NCBI GenBank assembly: GCA_913056235.1 | Contig: CAJXMW010000009.1 | Location: 1 to 63,487 of the forward strand | Origin: an uncultured Fodinibius sp. | GTDB taxonomy: Bacteria > Bacteroidota > Rhodothermia > Balneolales > Balneolaceae | Direction: 5' to 3' | DNA: 63,487 bases | In this document: positions 28,427 to 36,397 of the stretch, piece by piece | Numbering within the stretch: the stretch's first letter is position 1 | Layout of the letters: every line of letters starts with the position of its first letter | Notes under the pieces: model-generated | Told to the model about the DNA's origin: nothing | Databases searched by the model: none | Seen by the model: only the letters and a program-made list of their open reading frames with translations | Translations under genes and position numbers: made by a program

Positions 28427-29065
28427 ATGTATTCAACTAAAAAGAATCTGACGGCACTTGCTGGATTTTTAGCCCTTGCACTCATTGTGTTTTTGGTGCC
28501 TACCGAAGCCGAAGCACAGTACGGGCTTCAACTGGAAGACGACACCCTTACGAAAATGGTGTTGATCCATCCTGTTATCGAGACTGGTGAAGACCAATAT
28601 CTAAATACAAGAGAACACACCTATCGCTCCCAATTGCGTAAAGGTGATCAACTGGCACGTGATTTTATGGTTGCCGCCACTAACGAGCATGGAATACTGG
28701 AGTTTTACAGAAAAAACGGGCAATACAACGAAGATTACTATGGCTGGAAAAAGAACGTAATGGCTCCTGTTGACGCAAAAGTCACACGCATTAACGAGGC
28801 CGACTCCACCAATAAACCGGGTAAAATGAACGGCGATGTTCGGCCGGGTCTTATTTTCTTCGAAAAGGATAACGGACTGACGGTGATCTATGCCCACGTT
28901 CGAGATATTAATATTGAAGAAGGAGACCGGGTTAAGGCTGGAGACATCGTAGCCAAGGTGGGCAATAACGGCAACTCCAGAGCTCCCCATGTACACGTAG
29001 GCGCCTGGAAAGATGATACGCCCCTGCAAATCCAAGTGGATTTATATGCGGAGCAAAGAGAATAG
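28427..29065 (+). CDS. Secreted M23-fold protein with an incomplete zinc site
   Basis: 212 residues with a signal peptide (cleavage likely after AEA, about residue 30). The C-terminal half (about 105-195) is a LytM/M23 peptidase fold: VMAPVDAKV, YAHV with H157, GDRVKAGDIVAKVGNNG, and the HxH pair H188-V-H190. The first zinc motif HxxxD seems altered: D103 is kept in NEDYYGW, but the position four residues before it is Q99 rather than His. It may be a non-catalytic peptidoglycan-binding or activator protein, like EnvC-type LytM factors. An unusual alignment shift is the alternative. Confidence 0.8.
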   Translation: MYSTKKNLTALAGFLALALIVFLVPTEAEAQYGLQLEDDTLTKMVLIHPVIETGEDQYLNTREHTYRSQLRKGDQLARDFMVAATNEHGILEFYRKNGQYNEDYYGWKKNVMAPVDAKVTRINEADSTNKPGKMNGDVRPGLIFFEKDNGLTVIYAHVRDINIEEGDRVKAGDIVAKVGNNGNSRAPHVHVGAWKDDTPLQIQVDLYAEQRE

Positions 29066-29086
29066 GATAGAAGACCCGAAAATAAA

Positions 29087-29125
29087 AAAAGTCCCGAGGC
29101 CTCTATTTAAAACCTTGGGACTTTT
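29087..29125. terminator. Bidirectional terminator between the M23 gene and tRNA-Met
   Basis: A 13-bp stem (AAAAGTCCCGAGG / CCTTGGGACTTTT, one G-T pair) with a 13-nt loop. Seven T follow on the minus strand (end of tRNA-Met) and a shorter CTTTTA run is on the plus strand. Confidence 0.85.
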
Positions 29126-29131
29126 ACTTTG

Positions 29132-29205
29132 TAGCGTGGGACGGAATCGAACCGTCGACCTCCGGGTTATGAATCCGACGCTCTCACCAACTGAGCTACC
29201 ACGCC
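29132..29205 (-). tRNA. tRNA-Met (CAT)
   Basis: 74 nt without encoded CCA. Acceptor GGCGTGG pairs with CCACGCT (the first pair is G-T), D arm GCTCAGTTGGTGAGAGC, anticodon loop TTCATAA with CAT at 29169-29171, T arm GACGG-TTCGATT-CCGTC, discriminator A. It lacks the GGG/CCC initiator stem, so an elongator Met tRNA is more likely; tRNA-Ile2 with a modified C is less likely. Confidence 0.92.
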
Positions 29206-29391
29206 ATAGTCAATATGTATGCTTGATGTGACTTGAAATTCAGCGCAAGCGAGGATCAGATAGAAATAGCTTGCCACGCCAATTCTCATCAAATCAAGAG
29301 TTGCCAAATATAAGGCAATTCTAACTAAATATTAAGTGGCTTGAGCAATTTTTTGCAGCCAGATAATGATTGGGCAATAGAAGATCCTGAA

Positions 29392-29424
29392 ATAAGTTCA
29401 GGATGACACGTTGTTTATTCCTTT
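29392..29424. repeat. Short palindromic intergenic repeat, copy 2
   Basis: The core TCCTGAA-ataag-TTCAGGA is a perfect 7-bp palindrome followed by TGACAC. It matches the unit at 14421-14453 with few changes. Confidence 0.65.
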
Positions 29425-29478
29425 TATAGATTAGCATTCATCAAGAGACAAGCCCATTCACCCGATGAAGCGTTGCTC

Positions 29479-29511
29479 CTCATCCGAGTTCTGGGGTCGT
29501 AGTCGGATGAG
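29479..29511. repeat. Hairpin repeat unit A
   Basis: Arms CTCATCCGA and TCGGATGAG form a perfect 9-bp stem around a TTCTGGGG-containing loop. Unit B at 29538-29570 is a diverged direct copy. Confidence 0.65.
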
Positions 29512-29537
29512 TAAAAGGATAGACAATGCTCTTTTTA

Positions 29538-29570
29538 TTCATCTGGGTTCTGGGTTTGAAGCCTGATGAG
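29538..29570. repeat. Hairpin repeat unit B
   Basis: TTCATCTGGGTTCTGGG... GATGAG aligns over its whole 33-nt length with unit A with about eight differences. The stem is weakened but several changes keep G-T pairing. Confidence 0.55.
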
Positions 29571-29585
29571 TAGTAAAGCTAATTT

Positions 29586-29690
29586 ACTCATCAGACGACC
29601 TGTCCTCCAAAGCTAATCCTTAAAATTACATCTGGAAAAATTGACTCATATTGTACAGCGGAGGTGGACAAGCACAGTCGTCAGATGAAT
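29586..29690. repeat. 105-bp imperfect inverted repeat
   Basis: Outer arms ACTCATCAGACGAC (29586-29599) and GTCGTCAGATGAAT (29677-29690) pair at 12 of 14 positions. Inner segments CTGTCCTCC and GGAGGTGGACAAG extend the pairing. It is similar in size to the folded region at 42513-42624. Confidence 0.5.
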
Positions 29691-29781
29691 CATAGGTAAA
29701 CTTTTTTTGAGGGTCCTTCAAATCACCTTATTTTCCAGCTTGTCATTTTAAAACCCAATATTTCCAATTTTACTAGTTCTC

Positions 29782-31251
29782 ATGGCTAAGAAAATCACCG
29801 AACGAGACGAAGACTTTTCCCAATGGTATCAAGATGTAATTCGCGAAGGCAAGCTAGCCGACCACTCTCCGGTGCGGGGCTGCATGGTGATACGTCCGAA
29901 TGGCTATGCCCTCTGGGAAAACATGCAGGATGCGCTCGACCAGATGTTCAAAGATACTGGCCATGAGAACGCCTACTTCCCGCTTTTTATCCCGAAATCA
30001 TTTCTGTCGAAGGAAGCCGAGCATGTCGAAGGCTTTGCTAAAGAGTGCGCGGTGGTTACCCACAGCCGCCTACAGAATTCTGATGACGGCGGCGTGGAAG
30101 TGGATCCAGAGTCGCGCTTGGAAGAAGAGTTGATTGTGCGTCCGACTTCCGAGACCATCATCTGGAACTCCTACCGCGACTGGATTCAGTCGTATCGCGA
30201 CCTACCCATCCTGATTAACCAGTGGGCCAACGTCGTGCGCTGGGAAATGCGCACGCGGCTCTTCCTACGAACCATGGAATTCCTCTGGCAGGAAGGTCAC
30301 ACGGCGCACGCCACCAAAGAAGAGGCTGTGGACGAAACCAAGCAGATGCTGGAAGTTTACCGCACCTTTGCCGAAGAATATATGGCCATGCCGGTAAAGA
30401 CGGGTGTCAAAACGGAGTCTGAGCGATTTGCCGGAGCTGTCGAAACCTACTGCATAGAAACACTCTTGCAGGATAATAAAGCCCTGCAGGCCGGCACTTC
30501 CCACTTTCTGGGACAGAACTTTGCCAAGGCGTTTGATGTCAAATTCCAGAGCTCCGAAGGTCAGCACGAATACGTATGGGCGACCAGTTGGGGCGTTTCC
30601 ACGCGGCTTATCGGTGGACTAATTATGACGCACTCTGACGACCAGGGGCTGGTAATCCCGCCAAAGCTGGCGCCTAACCAAATTGTGATTGTGCCTATCT
30701 GGAAAAGCGATGAGCAAAAAGAAAAAGTGCTCGATTATTGCGATGAAATTATTGGTGAACTCAAGGATCTCGATATCCGCGTAAAGCTAGACGATCGCGA
30801 AAACATGAGTCCCGGCTGGAAATTTAACGAGCACGAAGCGGCCGGCATCCCGCTGCGGCTGACCATTGGTCCACGTGACCTCGAAAACAACAACGTAGAA
30901 GTAGCTCGTCGTGATACGGGCAACAAAAACATCGAGAGCCGCGAAGGCATTGCTCAAAAAGCCAGTGGCCTACTCGATACCATCCAGGATTCGCTCTTCA
31001 ATACTGCCAAAGAACGCATCGAAGAAAATACGCAACACGTGGACTCTTACGACGAGTTCAAAGAAGTGATGGAAAACGAAGGCGGCTTTGTGTACGCCCA
31101 CTGGGACGGGACGGCAGAGACCGAAGAAAAAATTAAAGACGAAACCAAGGCGACGATCCGTTGTATCCCCTTGGAAGACGGCGAAGAAGGAGAATGCATG
31201 GTAACGGGCAAACCTTCCAAGCAAAAAGTACTGTTTGCACAAGCGTATTAA
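29782..31251 (+). CDS. proS: Prolyl-tRNA synthetase, archaeal/eukaryal-like type (ProS type 3)
   Basis: 489 residues. Class II synthetase without the bacterial INS editing insert. Motif 1/2 areas include [28 protein letters not shown], and [24 protein letters not shown]. It is followed by the anticodon domain and a C-terminal zinc-domain-like region ending LFAQAY, typical of the short archaeal-type ProRS found in many Bacteroidota and Firmicutes. Charges tRNA-Pro. The PAP2 gene begins 12 nt later, so this heads a probable operon with PAP2, nnr and vanZ. Confidence 0.97.
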   Translation: MAKKITERDEDFSQWYQDVIREGKLADHSPVRGCMVIRPNGYALWENMQDALDQMFKDTGHENAYFPLFIPKSFLSKEAEHVEGFAKECAVVTHSRLQNSDDGGVEVDPESRLEEELIVRPTSETIIWNSYRDWIQSYRDLPILINQWANVVRWEMRTRLFLRTMEFLWQEGHTAHATKEEAVDETKQMLEVYRTFAEEYMAMPVKTGVKTESERFAGAVETYCIETLLQDNKALQAGTSHFLGQNFAKAFDVKFQSSEGQHEYVWATSWGVSTRLIGGLIMTHSDDQGLVIPPKLAPNQIVIVPIWKSDEQKEKVLDYCDEIIGELKDLDIRVKLDDRENMSPGWKFNEHEAAGIPLRLTIGPRDLENNNVEVARRDTGNKNIESREGIAQKASGLLDTIQDSLFNTAKERIEENTQHVDSYDEFKEVMENEGGFVYAHWDGTAETEEKIKDETKATIRCIPLEDGEEGECMVTGKPSKQKVLFAQAY

Positions 31252-31263
31252 AACGCAGCCAAT

Positions 31264-31941
31264 ATGGCACAGTCATCGGTTGACAGTTCGCTAAACGTAT
31301 TTAAACGGTTTGCCGAGGAAGGGGTAGCACGTCTTATCTCAGACCTCGGCAATCCTTTATTTATGCCGCCCTTGGTTATCGGCATTAGTTGTCTGCTGCT
31401 GGGCGAAACGCTGGAAATCACGGCCCTGCTTCTTGTTGTTTCTGTCATCTGTTATACCATTCTACCCTTTACCCTCACCTTCTATCTATTTAAACAGGGA
31501 ATAATCACCTCCATGGACTTGCCCATCCGTAAGACCCGAACAAGTCTCTACGCCTTTTCCATTGCCACCGCAGCCGTGGCTTCCTTTTTGATATACCTGC
31601 TGATTCCTGCCGCTCATCCTTTTCTTCTAATGCTCTCTTTCGTGTTTCTAATAAACCTAAGTATTGCTTTTATCCTTAATCTGAAATGGAAGATCAGCGT
31701 ACATTCGGCCTCGGTAGCTGTTGCAGGCACGGTCTATGCGGTCATATACTTTTGGGGAATTTCGGAGTTTGCCACTCTCACAATTATTTTATCATTGCTC
31801 CACCTTTTGGTACTTTTACCTATAATGATTTGGGGGCGCTATCATCTGAAAGCTCACTCGGCAGGTGAACTCATTGGCGGATCGTCCTCCGGCATATTTC
31901 TGACGATACTTGAGATCATGATTATCCAATACTTATGGTAA
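31264..31941 (+). CDS. PAP2-superfamily membrane protein
   Basis: 225 residues with six hydrophobic spans. Three PAP2-like sites are visible: LPIRKTR in the first conserved loop, LKWKISVHSA (the S-x-H core), and GRYHLKAHSAGELIGG with the R and H of the third motif. The acidic residue after the last His is Glu rather than Asp, and the overall match is the relaxed type common in Bacteroidota. Probable role: lipid phosphate dephosphorylation, for instance undecaprenyl pyrophosphate or another lipid at the membrane. It overlaps the start of nnr by 7 nt, implying translational coupling. Confidence 0.78.
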   Translation: MAQSSVDSSLNVFKRFAEEGVARLISDLGNPLFMPPLVIGISCLLLGETLEITALLLVVSVICYTILPFTLTFYLFKQGIITSMDLPIRKTRTSLYAFSIATAAVASFLIYLLIPAAHPFLLMLSFVFLINLSIAFILNLKWKISVHSASVAVAGTVYAVIYFWGISEFATLTIILSLLHLLVLLPIMIWGRYHLKAHSAGELIGGSSSGIFLTILEIMIIQYLW

Positions 31942-33455
31942 CTTCATCACTTTCTGCTCCTTACGATTATTATCTGTTGGATGCCGATCTGAGCCAGGAA
32001 ATCGATCGCCGCACCATCGACGAGATGGGTATCGATGGTTTTACCCTGATGGAAATTGCCGGCTCGTCGGCTGCAAAAAAACTGTTGGCTGAAATACCCC
32101 AGGATGCGCATAGCATTTATCTTTGCGGCAAGGGCAACAATGGCGGAGACGCTCTGGTCATCGCCCGATACCTCGTCCAGCATAATATTTCAGCCACCGT
32201 CGTCTTTTTAAGCGGCACTGATGATCTTTCCCCTGATGCCGACAAGAACCTGGAGCTACTTAAAAAATTTGATACCCAAGACTTCGTTACCATCGTCGAA
32301 AGTTGGGAAGGTTTTGAGCCATTAGAAGATTACGATTTCGTTATCGACGGGATGCTGGGCACCGGTCTGGATAGCGATGTCCGCGGGGACTATATCCAAG
32401 CGGTAAACTGGACCAACGAGCAAAGCAGACCTGTTTATGCTATTGACATCCCCACCGGCCTCCATGCAAATTCGGGATTAATTATGAGCTGCGCTATTCA
32501 AGCCGACCAGACCTTTGCTTTCGGCGGCCGTAAACAAGGTTTTTATCTGAATGACGGTCCTGATCTTACAGGTAGTGTTGAATATTGCGAACTCCCTTTC
32601 CCCAATAAGTACAGAGAAAACTGCCAAACGTTTTTACTGGATGAAAGCTGGATCTCAATCCCCGAACAAACACCGGGACGCCATAAATACGATGCCGGCG
32701 TACTATATATTATTGCGGGATCCGAAGGACTTACCGGGGCGGCAATGATGGCAGCCCAAAGCGCCTGGGCCGAGGGATTGGGGGCCGTAATCTTAATTTG
32801 TCCGCACGGCATTCTACCAATCTATGAACAAGGTTTGCCATCCATCATCAAAAAACCAGTGGGAACACGTGATGATTTCTTTTTCACGCAACAGCACGTT
32901 AATGATGTGCTGGAAATCATCGAGGAAAAGAATGGCAAGGTCTTGCTTGGACCTGGTCTTGGCCGTGATGAAAAAACTGTCACCTTTGTCGGCCAATTGT
33001 TATCAAACAACAGCGCCGATACCGTCATCGATGCTGATGGCCTCTGGGCGCTATCCCAGCTTTCGTCTTGGAATAAACCCGACGAAAGCCACTGGATTCT
33101 CACCCCACACCCCGGGGAATTACAACGGCTGAGGGGAGAACCTTTTACAGGAGACAATGAGAGGCTAGAAATCATTCGCGGCTTCGCAACAGACCATAAT
33201 ATCACCATGTTATCCAAGGGGATGCCAGGAATTGTGGGAACACCAGCCGGCCATTGCTATCTAACAAACTACGATACCCGCTACTTCGCGCGCGCCGGTA
33301 GTGGTGATGTCCTGGCCGGAAAAGTGAGTGCTTTTTTATGCCTGGGTAACACACCTGATCAAAGCTGCGCAATGGGGTTATTGAACGGGAAACAAAAACT
33401 TGATAACTACTTGCAAAACCCGAAGGGGCTGCCTGAACCAAAAGATTTTATATGA
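31935..33455 (+). CDS. nnr: Bifunctional NAD(P)H-hydrate epimerase/dehydratase
   Basis: 506 residues, two domains. N-terminal YjeF epimerase domain (about 10-225) with the cofactor loop CGKGNNGGDALVIARYL and VIDGMLGTG. C-terminal YjeF/CARKD kinase-like domain (about 230-500) with TPHPGELQRL and ARAGSGDVLAGK, where D458 is the expected catalytic base. Repairs hydrated NADH and NADPH (NADHX, NADPHX) using ADP. Domain order and length match bacterial Nnr. It overlaps PAP2 upstream by 7 nt and vanZ downstream by 4 nt. Confidence 0.95.
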   Translation: MVTSSLSAPYDYYLLDADLSQEIDRRTIDEMGIDGFTLMEIAGSSAAKKLLAEIPQDAHSIYLCGKGNNGGDALVIARYLVQHNISATVVFLSGTDDLSPDADKNLELLKKFDTQDFVTIVESWEGFEPLEDYDFVIDGMLGTGLDSDVRGDYIQAVNWTNEQSRPVYAIDIPTGLHANSGLIMSCAIQADQTFAFGGRKQGFYLNDGPDLTGSVEYCELPFPNKYRENCQTFLLDESWISIPEQTPGRHKYDAGVLYIIAGSEGLTGAAMMAAQSAWAEGLGAVILICPHGILPIYEQGLPSIIKKPVGTRDDFFFTQQHVNDVLEIIEEKNGKVLLGPGLGRDEKTVTFVGQLLSNNSADTVIDADGLWALSQLSSWNKPDESHWILTPHPGELQRLRGEPFTGDNERLEIIRGFATDHNITMLSKGMPGIVGTPAGHCYLTNYDTRYFARAGSGDVLAGKVSAFLCLGNTPDQSCAMGLLNGKQKLDNYLQNPKGLPEPKDFI

Positions 33456-33862
33456 AACTCGTTTCATCGCTGTATTCTTTCTTATCTGACAATCAATACC
33501 TGCTGCCACTAGGTATCATAGGCCTTACACTGCTAATGTTGTTGCTTACTCTTATGCCCTCTGATGTTCTGGGCAAAAGTAGTATCTGGAGTTACGACAA
33601 GCTTGGCCATATGATTCTTTTCGGAAGCTGGTGCTTTACGGTGGGCCTGTATTATCAAATCAACAATCCCCCCGCTAAAATCTGGGCTATCTTTGCAAGC
33701 GGTGTCGTTTTTGGGCTCTTCATTGAGGCACTGCAATATGCCTTGCCCTTTAAACGTCATGCTGATCCCTATGATTTTGCCTTTGACGTCTTGGGCTGCT
33801 TGGTCGCAGTCTGGCTGTTAAAAAGGATGAGCCCGGAAAAGCTTGACAACCCGACCCCCTAG
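33452..33862 (+). CDS. VanZ-family membrane protein
   Basis: 136 residues, four hydrophobic spans. The VanZ pattern is clear: YDKLGHMILFGSWCF in the second span, then GLFIEALQYALPFKRHADPYDFAFDVLGC. VanZ confers low-level teicoplanin resistance in enterococci, but most VanZ-like proteins have no known role. The ATG overlaps the nnr stop (ATGA). It ends the probable proS operon; no clear terminator was seen before the tonB remnants. Confidence 0.85.
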   Translation: MKLVSSLYSFLSDNQYLLPLGIIGLTLLMLLLTLMPSDVLGKSSIWSYDKLGHMILFGSWCFTVGLYYQINNPPAKIWAIFASGVVFGLFIEALQYALPFKRHADPYDFAFDVLGCLVAVWLLKRMSPEKLDNPTP

Positions 33863-33915
33863 CCTCATTTGGTATCATGTATTTATTACTGTAGACGGAT
33901 AAACTAAAACATTGA

Positions 33916-34167
33916 ATACTGCCCCTTCCTCAACCTCCAGTTCCCATTGAAGCCCCAATGCAGAAAAAGGAACAAGAGGAAGATTTCCTTATTGCCTTTG
34001 AACACATGCCCGACCTTGCTGAACTACAGCGAAGCATTGAATATCCTGAAATGACACTCTGGGGCGGTATAAAAGACAAAATAATAGTACAATTTATTGT
34101 TACTCACCAATTTGAGCTATATGAACGCTATATGCCTTTTTTAGGCCCCAAAAATTTTATGGAATAA
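33916..34167 (+). pseudogene. Decayed tonB copy (proline linker and part of the C-terminal domain)
   Basis: The frame from 33916 has no start codon before the ATG at 33958, yet upstream codons still encode the linker LPLPQPPVPIEAP. Downstream, EQEEDFLIAFEHMPDL, YPEMTLWGGI and IIVQFIV align with the intact TonB (34272-34925) segments EEEEDFFMAVENMPEL, YPEMARKAGI and VNVQFIV. The N-terminal membrane anchor is lost, and after VQFIV the reading frame diverges and ends early. This is a truncated, probably non-functional tonB paralogue. A small expressed protein from 33958 (69 residues) cannot be excluded. Confidence 0.75.
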
Positions 34168-34271
34168 AATTACGTTTTTTTCCGTTAAAAGGTTGGAAGT
34201 TAAACAGAAAAATTTGTTTACTTAGAAAACTAAAATGAATCTTTTTTACAAACCACAACGCGGAGGCGATT

Positions 34272-34925
34272 ATGCGTTCAGATAGGAAAAAGCCAGAAGC
34301 TGATCTCAGGCAGTATTATACAGTCTTTTTACAGCTAGGTATGGTAGTAGTTCTTCTACTTTTTATTGTGGCGATGAAGGTAGAGTTCGTTTCAGATAAA
34401 TCCAATGTCAACTTGAGTGAGGAACAAGAGGTTGTCAAAATGGAGGATGTCACTCAAACTAAACAGGAAGAAAAGCCACCACCTCCTCCTCGTCCACAGG
34501 TACCAGTTGAGGTTCCCAATGATGAAATTATCGAGGATCAAAGCATTGATCTCGATGCAGAGATGAACATGGACGAACCACTGGACATGCCGCCACCACC
34601 TGAAGAGGAAGAGGAAGAAGAAGATTTCTTTATGGCCGTCGAAAATATGCCCGAACTTAAGGGAGGCTTGGCCAAGCTACAAAAGTGCGTAAATTATCCT
34701 GAAATGGCACGGAAAGCTGGCATTGAAGGTACCGTAAACGTACAATTTATTGTTAACAAGGAAGGCAAAGTTGAAGACCCTAAGATACTGCGAGGAATTG
34801 GCGGCGGTGCAGACGAAGAAGCATTACGATGCGTAAAACAGGCTGAATTTAAACCGGGACGGCAGCGCGGAAAACCGGTTCGAGTTCAATACAGCTTGCC
34901 TGTCAGATTCCAGCTTCAAAACTAA
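34272..34925 (+). CDS. TonB-family energy transducer
   Basis: 217 residues. Membrane anchor about 20-36, Lys/Pro-rich periplasmic linker (poly-Pro at 69-73), a run of acidic residues at 111-118, and a TonB C-terminal domain (about 120-217) with YPEMARKAGIEGTVNVQFIV and KPVRVQYSLPVRF. A strong GGAGG precedes the ATG. It passes proton-motive force energy from ExbB/ExbD to outer-membrane receptors. No exbB/exbD gene or receptor is in the window. It is flanked on both sides by degenerate copies of itself and followed by a strong terminator. Confidence 0.93.
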   Translation: MRSDRKKPEADLRQYYTVFLQLGMVVVLLLFIVAMKVEFVSDKSNVNLSEEQEVVKMEDVTQTKQEEKPPPPPRPQVPVEVPNDEIIEDQSIDLDAEMNMDEPLDMPPPPEEEEEEEDFFMAVENMPELKGGLAKLQKCVNYPEMARKAGIEGTVNVQFIVNKEGKVEDPKILRGIGGGADEEALRCVKQAEFKPGRQRGKPVRVQYSLPVRFQLQN

Positions 34926-34952
34926 CCTTTTCCGAAACAATTCTTTCAATGA

Positions 34953-34984
34953 GGGTGCGTCTAACAAAGACGCACCCTTTTTTG
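34953..34984 (+). terminator. Terminator of tonB
   Basis: A perfect 9-bp stem (GGGTGCGTC / GACGCACCC) with a 7-nt loop and a run of T. Nothing else lies between it and the tonB stop. Confidence 0.93.
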
Positions 34985-35057
34985 TTTATATCAAAAAGGA
35001 GACGTTATGATCTGACTTATTTGATCATGGTTACTGAAATCAAAAAAGACAGAAACC

Positions 35058-35432
35058 ATGAGACCACCTAACAAAACGCCCTTTCCCGATCTCAAACAGG
35101 ACTATCTGATTTATTTCGAGAGTTGCCTTATCCTATCACTGACAATATTTATCGTGCTGTTTAAAGGCCAGTAACCGTCGCATCTCAAGTTCTTCCGCTC
35201 CTGATTGGTGGTACCACCGGACTACAAAAAAGGATCAATTTAAGTCAAGGCTGTTAAGTATAAAGTGGAAAGCCGGATAATAATACAGTTTATTATTGAC
35301 AAAAAAGGAAAGTACGTAATCCCAAAGTAATCAAGGGCGTGGAAAACGATTTAAATAATGAGGCAATTCAAACAGTTGCAAAATTTCAGTTCCGCCCTTG
35401 CCCAGCTGGATGGGAAAACCATTCCAGTCTAG
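35058..35432 (+). pseudogene. Decayed tonB copy with anchor and frameshifted C-terminal domain
   Basis: A 38-codon ORF (35058-35174) encodes an N-terminus like that of TonB: PDLKQDYLIYFE then a hydrophobic span LILSLTIFIVLF, ending at TAA. Further on (about 35259-35333) another frame reads KVESRIIIQFIIDKKGKYVIPK then stops. Shifting frame continues KGVENDLNNEAIQTVAKFQF and a further shift gives QLDGKTIPV. Together these follow the whole TonB C-terminal domain. At least two frameshifts and a missing linker show a dead gene. Compared with the 5' remnant it retains different portions, so the copies decayed independently. Confidence 0.8.
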
Positions 35433-35468
35433 CATGTGCTACATATACTCTTTACAATTGAATACAAA

Positions 35469-35909
35469 TCACGAGTTCTTCTGGTGGAGCCGCTCAAAAG
35501 AAGTAAGTACATCAACCAGATTCTCATAACCCACACGGGTTTTTGCTTCTTGTAAAGAAACCCACTCTACTTCTTCGATGCCTTCTTGCTTCTGGGGCTT
35601 AAAACCACTCACCGGATCGGTGGTAAGCCTCATGGCGAACCAATGCGTCGTTTTACCATAATGAACTCCGCCTTGATCATATTCGTGATAAGTATCATCA
35701 AGCGTATGAGTAATTTCCGGGTGTTTCTCAATACCAACCTCTTCAGCGACTTCCCGGACTGCACATTCCCGAATGGTCTCTCCATCTTCCAGTTTTCCTT
35801 TGGGAAGATCCCACACACCCCAGCGAAAGATCAACAACACTTTGGGGTGGTGGGTCTCATTCTTATACACAACACCACCCGCAGCAGTAACCGGTTTTGT
35901 TTTAGCCAT
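35469..35909 (-). CDS. NUDIX hydrolase
   Basis: 146 residues. A complete Nudix box GX5EX7REUXEEXGU: G38, E44, R52, E53, E56, E57, G59. The N-terminus AAGGVVYK and mid-region WDLPKGKLEDGE match the (di)nucleoside polyphosphate / MutT-like group. It hydrolyses a nucleoside diphosphate linked to another moiety; substrate not defined. Start ATG 35907-35909 overlaps the end of the DUF1844 gene by one base, so the two are co-transcribed. Confidence 0.93.
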   Translation of the reverse strand: MAKTKPVTAAGGVVYKNETHHPKVLLIFRWGVWDLPKGKLEDGETIRECAVREVAEEVGIEKHPEITHTLDDTYHEYDQGGVHYGKTTHWFAMRLTTDPVSGFKPQKQEGIEEVEWVSLQEAKTRVGYENLVDVLTSFERLHQKNS

Positions 35910-36232
35910 TACTCTTCCTGACCTTCGCCAGATTCCTCATCTTTTTCTTTCTCCTCAGCATAGCTAACGCGAAGATTATTCAGTGTTTCCTTCAGATAAT
36001 TCTGCAGCTTATCGGGCAAGTTACCCTCGGTATATTCTTTGAGCATCAGGAGCGTATCAATAGCAAACTTCGCTGATTTGAGCTCTCGTTCTGTTTCGCC
36101 GGTGTTGGGATTCTCGGTCTTGCCCAATCCCATCATTGCAATTTGCTGATGCTGTTGCACAAGCATCATAAAAAGCAATTGCTGCTGTTCATCGTCAGAA
36201 AGATTATCTCCGTTGAAGTTCATTTGATCCAT
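35909..36232 (-). CDS. DUF1844 domain protein
   Basis: 107 residues, helical and acidic. The core matches DUF1844: LLFMMLVQQHQQIAMMGLGK, then SAKFAIDTLLMLKEYTEGNL. The Met/Gln-rich first helix and an acidic C-terminal tail are typical. Family function unknown. It leads a two-gene unit with the NUDIX hydrolase (1-nt overlap). Confidence 0.88.
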   Translation of the reverse strand: MDQMNFNGDNLSDDEQQQLLFMMLVQQHQQIAMMGLGKTENPNTGETERELKSAKFAIDTLLMLKEYTEGNLPDKLQNYLKETLNNLRVSYAEEKEKDEESGEGQEE

Positions 36233-36397
36233 ACTAAATATTTTTGTTTGAAATTGACCTTAAGATAAGGTCTTTATTTGAAAGAATTAATTATTAGCAA
36301 CCTTCGAAATTTTTAAAAAAAGTCTTTAAATATTGTCAACATCCAAGTACCTTAGAAAGCTTCATTTAGAACTAATTTCTGCATATTACTTTCACAA

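Larger units (their letters stand above)
29206..29781. other. Repeat-rich intergenic region before proS
   Basis: 576 bases with no credible gene. It contains a copy of the short CCTGAA/TTCAGG repeat, two related head-to-tail hairpin units and a 105-bp imperfect inverted repeat, each listed separately. The last 90 bases should contain the proS promoter; no consensus match was seen. Confidence 0.7.

Noticed and set aside
34200-34271. Promoter with AAAATTTG upstream of tonB
   Set aside because: The first base of the -7 box and the spacing to the TTGG box do not fit the consensus.
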